Below, in pieces: positions 17,935-25,191 of a DNA stretch of 33,298 nucleotides. The notes beneath the pieces were generated by a model that ran no database searches, had not been told where the DNA came from, and was given only the letters and a program-made list of their open reading frames with translations. The DNA comes from Alphaproteobacteria bacterium (GTDB lineage: Bacteria; Pseudomonadota; Alphaproteobacteria; MPNO01; UBA2964): positions 1 to 33,298 of the forward strand of contig WHUE01000043.1 of the NCBI GenBank assembly GCA_009377375.1. The letters are read 5' to 3'. Both the position numbers and the translations under genes were made by a program. Within the stretch, counting starts at the first letter, position 1. Every line of letters begins with the position of its first letter.

Positions 17935-18888
17935 ATGCCGTTCAAGACACTGACCCCGGACCGGAAACGCATCGTCGCCGGAATCGGGCTGGCGGCCATG
18001 GTGTTTTTCGGCACCGCCGCCACCCAGTATATCGATCCGCCGCCGACCGGGGCCGGGCTGGCGCCGCTGGCGCCCGATATCCGCCCCGGCGAGCGACTCT
18101 ACGCCGGCAGCGCGGCGGCGCTGGAGGCGGCTTTCGCCCGCGACGGCTACACCATGGACGCGGTGCGCAACGGCGCGCCGGTGCCGCGGGCCATGCTCCG
18201 CGCCCTGCCCGGCTGGCTGGACGACGAGACTGAGGCGGAGCGGCGCAAGCGGCTGTTCCTCAAGGCGGCGCTGCCGCTGGTGCTGCGGGTCAACGAGACG
18301 ATCCGCGCCCAGCGCGCCACGCTGGAACGGCTGCTGCGCCGCCGCGAAGGCGGCGAGACGCTGGGCGGGCGCGAGCGCGCCTGGCTCGCGCGCATCGCCG
18401 CGCATTACCGCACCGATCCCGGCAAGCCCGCCGAGCTGCGTGCCCGGGTGCGCCCCATCCCACCATCGCTGGCGCTGGCCCAAGCGGCGACGGAAAGCGG
18501 CTGGGGCTCTTCGCGCTTCGCGCGGGCGGGCAACGCGCTGTTCGGCCAGTGGACCTATTCCGAGGACGAAGGGCTGGAGCCGGAAAAACGCGAGCCGGGC
18601 AAGACGCACCGGGTGAAAGCCTACGGGCGGCTGATCGAATCGGTGTGGGACTACGCCCGCAACCTGAACACCAACCGCGCCTATCTCGGCTTTCGCGAGA
18701 CGCGCGCCCAGCTCGCCGCGGACGGCGGCCGCCCGACCGGGCTGATGCTGGCCGCGACGCTGTCGTCCTATTCGCAGAAGGGCATGGAGTACGTCTGGCT
18801 GATCCAGGACGTCATCCGCCAGAACGGCCTCGACACCCTGGATGCCGCCAGGCTCGCCCCGCGCGAGACGCGGCTGGCGGCGCGGTAG
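17935..18888 (+). CDS. Bax-like glucosaminidase domain protein
   Basis: The 317-residue protein has one N-terminal membrane segment (about residues 12-31), so it is likely anchored or exported to the periplasm. A Bax-type glucosaminidase domain (PF01832-like) covers about 165-300. The catalytic region IPPSLALAQAATESGWGSSR carries the conserved Glu, with GNALFGQWTY, then YGRLIESVWDYARNLNTNRAY and ATLSSYSQKGMEYVWLI. Such enzymes cleave beta-N-acetylglucosaminyl bonds in peptidoglycan. The length fits E. coli Bax-like proteins. It starts 19 bases after soeC on the same strand, so it may share that transcript, but a functional link to sulfite oxidation is not evident. It converges with the aminotransferase gene. 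Confidence 0.88.
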   Translation: MPFKTLTPDRKRIVAGIGLAAMVFFGTAATQYIDPPPTGAGLAPLAPDIRPGERLYAGSAAALEAAFARDGYTMDAVRNGAPVPRAMLRALPGWLDDETEAERRKRLFLKAALPLVLRVNETIRAQRATLERLLRRREGGETLGGRERAWLARIAAHYRTDPGKPAELRARVRPIPPSLALAQAATESGWGSSRFARAGNALFGQWTYSEDEGLEPEKREPGKTHRVKAYGRLIESVWDYARNLNTNRAYLGFRETRAQLAADGGRPTGLMLAATLSSYSQKGMEYVWLIQDVIRQNGLDTLDAARLAPRETRLAAR

Positions 18889-18892
18889 CGCG

Positions 18893-20080
18893 CTACGCTG
18901 CGAAGGCCTTCTGCGCCGCGGGCAGCGCCGCGCCCTTCTCGATCTTCGCGCCCATGCCGGAGAGGATATCCTCCAGCCCGGCGAGAAACAGCGTGACGTT
19001 GGCGGGCGTGGCGCTGGCGCCCATCAGCCCGACGCGCCAGACCTTGCCGGCCAGCGCGCCGAGACCGGCGCCGACCTCGATGCTGTAGCGTTTCAGCAGC
19101 TCCGTCCGCACCGCAGCTTCCGCCACCCCGTCGGGGACGGTGACGGTATTGAGCTGGGGCAACCGGTACGGCTTCTCTACCAGCAGGCCGAGCCCCATGG
19201 CCTCCAGCCCGTCCCGCAGCGCGTTGTGCATCCGCGCGTGGCGGACCCAGGAATTCTCCACCCCTTCCTCGAGGATCATCACCAGCGATTCGTGCAGCGC
19301 ATAGAGCGCGTTGATCGGCGCGGTGTGGTGGTAGACGCGCGGCGACCCGCCGCCGCCGCGCCAGTAGCCCATCACCAGGTTGAGGTCCATGAACCAGCTC
19401 TGGATCGGCCGGTTGCGGCGCTGGATGACGTCGGCCGCCTTCGGGCTGATCGTCACCGGGGAGAGCCCGGGCATGCAGGACAGGCATTTCTGCGACCCGG
19501 AATAGACCGCATCCGCCTTCCACTCGTCCACCAGCACCGGCGTGCCGCCGAGCGAGGTGACGGTATCGACGATGGTCAGCGCGCCGTTCTCCTGCGCCAT
19601 CCGGCACAGGGCGGCGGCGTCCGACTGCACCCCGGTCGAGGTCTCGGCATGGACGAAGGCCAGCGCCTTGACCGGGCCATGCTGCTTGAACGTGGCGGCG
19701 ACCTTGCCGAGGTCGACCGGCTTGCCCCAGTCGTCCACCACCATCGCCGCCGTGCCGCCGCAGCGCTCCACGTTCTCCTTCATGCGGCCGCCGAAGGCGC
19801 CGTTCTGGCACACGATCACCGTGTCACCCGGCTCCACCAGGTTGACGAAGCAGGTCTCCATCCCGACCGAGCCGGGGCCGGAGACGGGGATGGTGAGATC
19901 GTTGCCGGTGCGGAAGACCTCGCGCAGCATGGCCTTCACCTGCTCCATCATCTCGGTGAAGGCCGGGTCCAGATGGCCGACGGTCGGCCGCGCCATGGCG
20001 GCAAGCACGCGCGGATGCACGTCGGACGGACCGGGCCCCAGCAGACAGCGGATCGGCGGCTGGAAGGATGTGACGGCCAT
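18893..20080 (-). CDS. Class V aminotransferase, AGXT/serine-glyoxylate type
   Basis: The 395-residue protein is a pyridoxal-phosphate enzyme of the alanine/serine-glyoxylate aminotransferase group. It starts LLGPGPSDVHPRVLAAMARPTVGHLDPAF, a group hallmark. The cofactor-binding GPGSVGMET is at 69-76, the pyridine-ring aspartate is D172 (IVDTVTSLGG) and the Schiff-base lysine is K198 (YSGSQKCLSCMPGLSP). The reaction is transfer of an amino group from alanine, serine or ureidoglycine to glyoxylate; which donor is used cannot be read. The downstream neighbour is convergent and the upstream gene is an unrelated outer-membrane protein, so context adds little. The ATG at 20080 has only a distant AGGGA. 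Confidence 0.9.
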   Translation of the reverse strand: MAVTSFQPPIRCLLGPGPSDVHPRVLAAMARPTVGHLDPAFTEMMEQVKAMLREVFRTGNDLTIPVSGPGSVGMETCFVNLVEPGDTVIVCQNGAFGGRMKENVERCGGTAAMVVDDWGKPVDLGKVAATFKQHGPVKALAFVHAETSTGVQSDAAALCRMAQENGALTIVDTVTSLGGTPVLVDEWKADAVYSGSQKCLSCMPGLSPVTISPKAADVIQRRNRPIQSWFMDLNLVMGYWRGGGGSPRVYHHTAPINALYALHESLVMILEEGVENSWVRHARMHNALRDGLEAMGLGLLVEKPYRLPQLNTVTVPDGVAEAAVRTELLKRYSIEVGAGLGALAGKVWRVGLMGASATPANVTLFLAGLEDILSGMGAKIEKGAALPAAQKAFAA

Positions 20081-20139
20081 GATGCGTTCGTTCCCTGATT
20101 GTCCCCCGGAAAAGCGGGCATCATCATAGCGTTATTCGC

Positions 20140-20157
20140 GGCGGGCGAAAGCCCGCC
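20140..20157 (-). terminator. GAAA/TTTC-loop hairpin after lpxR
   Basis: GGCGGGC (20140-20146) and GCCCGCC (20151-20157) form a perfect 7-base-pair stem with a 4-base loop, 5 bases after the lpxR-like stop on the minus strand. It is probably the gene's transcription end, although no U-run follows. Confidence 0.45.
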
Positions 20158-20162
20158 TCCGG

Positions 20163-21173
20163 TCAGAACCGGGCGGAAACGCTGAGCGAGCCGAACTGGT
20201 CGGATTCGCCCTGGCCCTCGAATTCGCGGGTGCGCAGGACGTGGGTGTAGGCGAGGCGCACGTCGCCGACGGTCACGGCGAAGCCCATCTGGAAGTCGCC
20301 GACGAAAGGGCGCTTGTCCACGCTGGGGCTGTCGGCGAACGTGTTACCGTCGAGGAAGATGTCGCGCGCCACCGCGCGGCCGGTAACCCCGGCGAACAGG
20401 TACCAGCCGAACGCCCTTTCCGGCATGAAGTAGTCGGAGCCGGGCAGGCTCGGCCGGATGCGCGGCGGGCCGTAATCGGCCGGGAGATCCTGGCCCAGAC
20501 GCACCGTCAGCCCCGCCTGGGCGTGCGTGAAGACGTTGCCCAGCGTGACCCCGGCGTTGGGCGTGGCGTCCACCTCGAGCCCTATGAGATCGAACCGGTG
20601 GAAATTCCGCCACTTGCGGTCGTAGATCAGGTTGATGCCCGGCTCGTTGCCGATCTGGTGATCCCAGCCCCTGGGCTCCGGAAAGCCGAACGCATCGTGC
20701 CACGCGCGATGCACCGCGCCCGCCCCCGAGGCCGGGCCCACCATGCCGATATTGAGCTCCAGGTTGTCGAGCTGCTCGTCGTCCACCGAGACCAGCCCGA
20801 TGCCGATATAGGTCCAGCCGCCATAGGGCCTGTCGTTCGGGTCGGGATCGGCGCGGCCGATATCCTCCGGCGTGTACATGCTCTGCCCCAGCGACCAGAC
20901 GATGCGCTTGCTGGCGCGCGCGTCGAACAGCGGCACGTGACCGGCGGCGTCCCGCACCCATTCGGGCACCGAATTTTCCGGCGACATCCAGGCGATCCGG
21001 GTGCCGTGGGTGAAGTGCCCGTCCTTGTTGCTGAACAGGTCGTTCTCGAACTGGAACGTCAGGATGCCGTCGCGGCCCGACTCGGCGGCATTCGCCTCGC
21101 ACACAGGCCCGAGCAGCAGCGCCGCCGCCGCGAGAGCCGTCAGGGAAAGCCGGAAACCGAAGCGGGAGGCCAT
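20163..21173 (-). CDS. lpxR: LpxR-like lipid A 3'-deacylase, outer-membrane beta-barrel
   Basis: The 336-residue precursor has a signal peptide with a likely cut after EANA (residue 29). The LpxR (DUF2219) hallmark is near the mature N-terminus: FENDLFSNKDGHFTHGTRIAW, with N44-D45 matching the catalytic Asn-Asp of LpxR. DRPYGGWTYIGIGL and RAWHDAFGFPEPRGWDHQI follow, the latter offering the conserved His. The C-terminal phenylalanine (SVSARF) is an outer-membrane insertion signal. LpxR removes the 3'-linked acyl chains of lipid A in the outer membrane. The family call is firm; the activity on this organism's own lipid A is an inference. The gene stands alone, with a hairpin after it. Confidence 0.88.
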   Translation of the reverse strand: MASRFGFRLSLTALAAAALLLGPVCEANAAESGRDGILTFQFENDLFSNKDGHFTHGTRIAWMSPENSVPEWVRDAAGHVPLFDARASKRIVWSLGQSMYTPEDIGRADPDPNDRPYGGWTYIGIGLVSVDDEQLDNLELNIGMVGPASGAGAVHRAWHDAFGFPEPRGWDHQIGNEPGINLIYDRKWRNFHRFDLIGLEVDATPNAGVTLGNVFTHAQAGLTVRLGQDLPADYGPPRIRPSLPGSDYFMPERAFGWYLFAGVTGRAVARDIFLDGNTFADSPSVDKRPFVGDFQMGFAVTVGDVRLAYTHVLRTREFEGQGESDQFGSLSVSARF

Positions 21174-21254
21174 ATCCCATCATGACGCAAAATCGGGCGC
21201 AAACAAGGCAAGCCGGCGATCCGTTCCCGCCGGGGAAAGAACCGGGGACAGGCG

Positions 21255-21565
21255 CTATCGCATGCGCGACTTGAACATTTCGGCGTAGATGCGCGACGCG
21301 TCGAGCGGATACACCCCGTCGGGCGATTTCTTCAGCGAGACCACCGCGTCGCCGTCGAAATGGGTGAACCCGGCGCAGACCGCCGCCTTCGTGAGGCTAA
21401 GCGATGGCAGGCCGCGGACCACGGCCACGATGCCGGTCCGCCGCACTCGGTATCGTCGAGCGAAAACCCTGCGCTCACGGCGCGCACGAGATGGCGGATG
21501 TAGGACACGACCAGGGCGATGTTGATCTCCTTGGTGAGAATGACCTTTCCGTTGTGACCCAGCAT
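21255..21565 (-). pseudogene. Frameshifted small protein of unknown function downstream of the response regulator
   Basis: Two overlapping frames together read as one protein of about 100 residues. The first starts at ATG 21565 (MLGHNGKVILTKEINIALVV ... FSLDDTECGG). The second runs from about 21446 to the stop at 21255 (TGIVAVVRGLPSLSLTKAAV ... IYAEMFKSRMR). Each frame looks protein-like on only one side of the switch, and the shift falls at about 21435-21480. I do not recognise the domain. The start is 29 bases after the response regulator stop, so it was probably the third gene of that operon. A sequencing error is possible, but the upstream kinase is also broken, which favours decay. Confidence 0.5.
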
Positions 21566-21594
21566 CCGCTTGATTCCTTGCGAAGGCGCTGCAG

Positions 21595-21972
21595 CTAGGC
21601 GACCGCGGCGGCCAGGGCTTCGTTCACGGCGAGAACGAATTCCTTCCGGTTGAACGGCTTTTCGAACACCCGCACCGCGCCGAACCGGCGGGCGATGTCC
21701 AGGTAATCCGTCGTCCCGATCCGGCCGCCGCCGGACATGGCGATGACGGGAAGCGCGTCGTTCATCCCGCGCAGCGTGATCAGGGTCTCGATCCCCTCCT
21801 GCTCGGGCATGATGATGTCGGTCACGACGAGATCCGCCCCGTGCGCCTTGTAGCTGTCGACGCCTTCGCGCCCGTTCGCGGCCTCCATCACCGTATGCCC
21901 GACCTTTTCCAGGGTCTGGCGAATGGTGAGCCGAACCATCTCCTCGTCGTCGATCACAAGAATTCGCGCCAT
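21595..21972 (-). CDS. Single-domain response regulator (CheY-like receiver)
   Basis: The 125-residue protein is a lone receiver domain. It has the acidic pocket D8-D9 (LVIDDEEMVR), phospho-acceptor D52 (LVVTDIIMPEQEG), switch residue S80 (VIAMSGGGRIG) and lysine K105 (VRVFEKPFNRKEF). All residues needed for phosphorylation are present. No DNA-binding or enzymatic output domain follows, so it would act by protein contacts or as a phosphorelay intermediate. It starts 26 bases after the stop of a broken histidine kinase that was presumably its partner; a different kinase may now feed it. Confidence 0.92.
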   Translation of the reverse strand: MARILVIDDEEMVRLTIRQTLEKVGHTVMEAANGREGVDSYKAHGADLVVTDIIMPEQEGIETLITLRGMNDALPVIAMSGGGRIGTTDYLDIARRFGAVRVFEKPFNRKEFVLAVNEALAAAVA

Positions 21973-21998
21973 TGTCCTCTACTCCTGAAAGCTACCAA

Positions 21999-22815
21999 TC
22001 ACGTCGATGCCGGTGCGGTTTCCGTATGGTGCGCCGCAGGCGCGTCCGCGGCCCGCGGCCCGGACGCCTCGTCCTCGGCCAGCGGCAGCCATATCTCCAG
22101 CGTCGTCCCTTTTCCCGGCGCGCTGTCGACGCCGATGGCACCCTGGCTGCGCTCGACGATCACGTGGATGAGGGCGAGCCCCATGCCCGTCCCGGTGCCG
22201 ACCTCCCTGGTCGTAAAGAACGGCTCGAAGATCCGCCCCACCGTGTCCGCATCCATGCCCGCCCCCGTGTCGGACACCGAGAGGACTCCGTAGTGCCCGA
22301 GCCGCAGAACGCCGGTGGTCAGCGTAAGGTCCTCGTCCAGCGTTTCGGGGCGCAGGCCGATCTCGATCCTGCCGACGGCGCCGCCGAGCGCGTGCGTCGC
22401 GTTGCCGACGGTAGGCGATGATCGCCATGCCGTTGCTCGCGCTTTCGCAGACGACGGAGATGCGCTTGGGCGCGTCGCGTTCGTACAGCGTGCCGATGTC
22501 GTCGGCGAGCAGTTCTTCGTAGCGGGAGGCGAAGGTGAAGACGTCGTGGACGTTCCGGAACCAGTGCGGGCGCTCGATCCAGTGATGCCAGAACATGTGA
22601 CGGCCGAAACGGCGGAAAATCTCGGCACGGTCCAGGCCGGCGAGGACATTCAGCGAATTGACGAGGGCGGCCAGTTCCTTCGGGTCGTAATCGCCGACAG
22701 TAGTGTAGGCGCCGTCGTTTTCGAGCGCGGCGCCGCAAATGACCGAATCGGCGACGCCGGGCGAGAACTCCTCCTCCACCATGGCCACGAACTGACTGAG
22801 GATGAATCCGCGCAC
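21999..22815 (-). pseudogene. Remnant of an H-NOX-like sensor histidine kinase (internal deletion and frameshift)
   Basis: From GTG 22815, with GGTGGA 5 bases upstream, about 135 residues read as an H-NOX/HNOB domain: RGFILSQFVAMVEEEF, then AEIFRRFGRHMFW, ending SNGMAIIAY at about 22411. In another frame, down to the stop at 21999, a histidine-kinase ATPase follows at once: N-box VGNATHALGG, VSDTGAGMD, IFEPFFTT, GTGTGMGLALIH. Tyr135 falls where H-NOX proteins have the YxSxR haem-propionate motif. The rest of the sensor and the whole phospho-acceptor (H-box) domain are absent, so a sequencing error alone cannot explain it. The region that should hold the proximal haem histidine (91-140) has no His at all. 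The gene is most likely dead, unless the N-terminal fragment is used on its own. Confidence 0.72.
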
Positions 22816-22989
22816 GAGATTCCACCAATCGTCGCACGGCGAAGCGCCGCGCGAGCCATTGAAACGGTTCCCAGCCGCGGAAAGACTAGACGCGCGGGCT
22901 TAATCGTTCGCTAACGCCGTGCCCGCGCAGCTTGACCGGGACGATCCCCCGTGCGAGCGTCCGCACGGCGCGGGACCGAGGAGCGTGGC

Positions 22990-23214
22990 ATGGCGATGGA
23001 GAACACCGATCTGGAAGCGGCGATCGCCGAGCTGATCGACGAGATGGAGGGCGAGCAGGGCGACGCCCACGAAATCCTGCTGCGGCTGCAGCAGCTTATC
23101 GGCCAGATGCGGGCGACCGGCATGCCCGTGCCCGACGACCTGGCGAAGCTGGAGCGCGACCTGTCCGCCGAATTCCGCGCCGATGCCGGATCGCCCCCGG
23201 GCGACGGCGACTAG
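22990..23214 (+). CDS. Small acidic protein of unknown function
   Basis: The 74-residue protein starts MAMENTDLEAAIAELIDEME, with GAGGAG 6 bases before the ATG at 22990. It is rich in Glu, Asp, Leu and Ala and should form two amphipathic helices (about 4-20 and 27-45), with a PVPDDLAKLERDL segment and an unstructured GSPPGDGD tail. I do not recognise a family. The good ribosome binding site and biased composition support a real gene. It is divergent from the kinase remnant and converges with the cytochrome b gene 12 bases away. Confidence 0.65.
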   Translation: MAMENTDLEAAIAELIDEMEGEQGDAHEILLRLQQLIGQMRATGMPVPDDLAKLERDLSAEFRADAGSPPGDGD

Positions 23215-23226
23215 TAAACCTGCCGT

Positions 23227-23913
23227 TCACGCCAGGGCGAACCACACCACCGCGCCGGACACCACGGCGATCAGCGCCGCCCAGTAGGCGGGCACCGGCG
23301 CCGGCTCGACGCGCGCCTCGCGCTCGGGCAGCTCCTTGACGCCGGTCAGCACGGTGCGGACCAGCCGCTCGCCGGTCAGCAGGGCATGAAACAGCGCCCC
23401 CGCGACATGCAGCGCCGCCAGCAGCAGCACGACGTGGAACAGCGCCTCGTGCGCCTCCGTCACCGCGCGCGCGAGGTGGGCCGGCAAGTAGCGCGCCAGC
23501 GGACCGGCCATGCCGGCCGCGTCGCCCGCGGCGAACAGCCCCGTTCCGGCCAGCAGGGCGAGCAGCGCAAGCAGCGCCACCACCATCCAGCCGCCCAGCG
23601 GGTTGTGACCGACCGTCGGCGGAGGGTCGAGCCGCGCGAGCCGCGCCGCGTAATCGCGCACCGCCGGCCACGGACGGACGAAATCGGCGAAACGCGAATG
23701 CGCGCTGCCGGCGAATCCCCAGACGAGGCGAAACAGCAGCGCGGCGGCCAGCACATAGCCGCTCCAGACATGAACGCGGAACCAGACGCCTTCCGCTGCG
23801 GCGGTCGCCCAGCCGACCGCGACGCAGACGATCAGCACACCGTGGAACACGCGCGTCGGCAGGTCCCAGACCTTGACCGCGCGCCGCGCGTCGCTGTTCT
23901 GCACTGTCGCCAT
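23227..23913 (-). CDS. Cytochrome b561-type membrane protein
   Basis: The 228-residue protein starts near VWDLPTRVFHGVLIVC, the usual start of the prokaryotic cytochrome b561/Ni-Fe-hydrogenase b-type family. It has four core helices plus a C-terminal one. Haem-ligand candidates are the histidines in TRVFH, FRVHVWSGYVL, EAHEALFHVV and ALHVAGALFHALL, enough for two b haems. Such proteins pass electrons between quinones and soluble partners such as diheme cytochrome c. The protein partner is not encoded beside it. An upstream extension to 23964 exists, but the ATG at 23913 fits the family start. It lies 118 bases after the nitrile-hydratase-like alpha gene on the same strand; a link is not shown. 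Confidence 0.88.
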   Translation of the reverse strand: MATVQNSDARRAVKVWDLPTRVFHGVLIVCVAVGWATAAAEGVWFRVHVWSGYVLAAALLFRLVWGFAGSAHSRFADFVRPWPAVRDYAARLARLDPPPTVGHNPLGGWMVVALLALLALLAGTGLFAAGDAAGMAGPLARYLPAHLARAVTEAHEALFHVVLLLAALHVAGALFHALLTGERLVRTVLTGVKELPEREARVEPAPVPAYWAALIAVVSGAVVWFALA

Positions 23914-24031
23914 GATGCCTGTCCGCCTGCTTCCCCTGTGGGGCGTTGCCGGCAGAAAATGCACAGGCGGGCGCGGCGAAACGATGCGGCGGATCGCCGC
24001 TGCGACACGCTGTCAGGGCGTTGCCGGGGAC

Positions 24032-24679
24032 CTATGGCGTCGGGGGCAGGACCACGCCGACCAGCGCGTCGCGGGTGACGAGAGCGGCGAGCTGCGCCTC
24101 GCTCCACCCTTCGGTGCCGGCGGGGCGGAGCGGCAGCACCATGTAGCGCACGTCGGCGGTGCTGTCGTGGACGCTGACGGCGACATCGTCCGGTATCGCG
24201 GTGCCGAACTCGCGCAGCACCATCCGCGGCTCGGCCACCACGCGCGAGCGGTAGGCGCGGCTCTTGTACCAGTCCGGCGGCAGGCCGAGGATGGTGCGCG
24301 GATAGCAGGAGCACAGGGTGCACACGATGACGTTGTGCCGCGCCGGCGTGTTCTCGACCACGATCAGCTCCGCGTCGCCCATGCTGGCGCCGAACTCCGT
24401 CACCGCCCTTGTGCCGTCCGCCAGCAGCCGTTTCCTGAAATCCGGATCGGTCCAGGCGCGGGCGACGATGCGGCCGCCCAGCGCGGGCTCGACCGAATCC
24501 AGCCGTTCCAGCTCGGCGCGGATCTCGGCGGCGGTCACCACGCCCTTCTCGATCAGCAGGCTGCGCACCGCCTCCGCCTGCAGCTCCGCCCAGCCCGGCG
24601 CCGAATCCTCGATATCCGGCTGGAAGGTGCGGTCATGGTCGTGATCGTGCCAGGCTTCCGTTCCGCGTTCCTCGGCCAT
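24032..24679 (-). CDS. Nitrile hydratase / thiocyanate hydrolase-like alpha subunit, cobalt type
   Basis: The 215-residue protein carries the metal-claw motif C120-T-L-C123-S-C125, with threonine after the first cysteine. That marks the cobalt form; iron enzymes have serine there. The motif is followed by YPRTILGLPPDWYKSRAYRS and EPRMVLREFG, as in alpha subunits. In the family, two of these cysteines are oxidised to sulfinate/sulfenate and hold Co(III). The enzyme hydrates nitriles to amides; close relatives hydrolyse thiocyanate to carbonyl sulfide. A histidine-rich patch WHDHDHDR lies at 10-17. Its start is 4 bases after the stop of a short beta-like gene, so they are co-expressed. No full beta subunit and no metallochaperone is in view. 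Confidence 0.88.
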   Translation of the reverse strand: MAEERGTEAWHDHDHDRTFQPDIEDSAPGWAELQAEAVRSLLIEKGVVTAAEIRAELERLDSVEPALGGRIVARAWTDPDFRKRLLADGTRAVTEFGASMGDAELIVVENTPARHNVIVCTLCSCYPRTILGLPPDWYKSRAYRSRVVAEPRMVLREFGTAIPDDVAVSVHDSTADVRYMVLPLRPAGTEGWSEAQLAALVTRDALVGVVLPPTP

Positions 24680-24683
24680 CGCC

Positions 24684-25016
24684 CTACCCCCTTGCCCGCA
24701 GCGCCGCTTCGCGCGCCGCCTTCAGCGCGGTCACGCGCGCGGCGACCTCCTCATGCGTCAGCACGCCCTTCTCCACCAGGAGGTTGGTGACCGCGGCGAT
24801 CCATTTCTCGAAATAGGCTAAGCTGCGGTAATCCTCCGGCGGCAGGTCCTCGATGGCCCGGCGCAGCTCGTCGGTCGCGATCAGCCCGCGCCCGGTCTTG
24901 CCGAGGGCGACGCGCATCGCCATCGTCGTCTTCTGCCACGGCGCCACCGGGTGCTCCTCGACCGCCACCGGGCCGGCCGCCAGCCCTCCCATGTCGTGCT
25001 CCCTGCGCTGCGTCAT
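24684..25016 (-). CDS. Nitrile hydratase beta-subunit N-terminal-domain-like protein
   Basis: The 110-residue protein starts MTQRREHDMGGLAAGPV. It resembles the nitrile hydratase beta N-terminus (HDxGGxxGxGPV), then WQKTTMAMRVALGK, YRSLAYFEKWIAAVTNLLVE and KGVLTHEEVAARV. It stops there: the SH3-like C-terminal half of beta is absent. This matches either the short N-type beta partner of three-subunit enzymes (thiocyanate hydrolase, toyocamycin nitrile hydratase) or the p14K-type accessory protein. The DMGG start favours the first. The ATG at 25016 has GGAGA 7 bases upstream; the frame continues to 25193, but without family similarity. Confidence 0.75.
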   Translation of the reverse strand: MTQRREHDMGGLAAGPVAVEEHPVAPWQKTTMAMRVALGKTGRGLIATDELRRAIEDLPPEDYRSLAYFEKWIAAVTNLLVEKGVLTHEEVAARVTALKAAREAALRARG

Positions 25017-25076
25017 CGTCTTTCTCCCGTACTGAACCGCCATTGTTGGGCGCGGCGCCGGCCGGGTCAATGGAAC

Positions 25077-25098
25077 CCTGCCAACAACCTGCCAACAA
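25077..25098. repeat. Tandem 11-bp repeat in the divergent nitrile-hydratase/ubiD control region
   Basis: CCTGCCAACAA occurs twice head to tail (25077-25087 and 25088-25098), exactly one helical turn apart. An inverted copy of its core, TTGTTGG, lies at 25043-25049. The 175-base gap separates two divergent catabolic gene sets, so a regulator binding site is plausible. No family can be named. Confidence 0.4.
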
Positions 25099-25191
25099 AG
25101 GGTTGCGCAGCCGCACCCGGAAACGGAGAATGCGGCGGCCAGGGCGGGCCGCAACTGCAACGAAAACGGGCGAAGGGCCTGGACCGAAATC

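Noticed and set aside
24684-25016. Reading the short beta-like protein as the p14K cobalt/iron accessory protein
   Set aside because: The DMGGLAAGPV start resembles true beta N-termini more than p14K, so this was kept only as an alternative.
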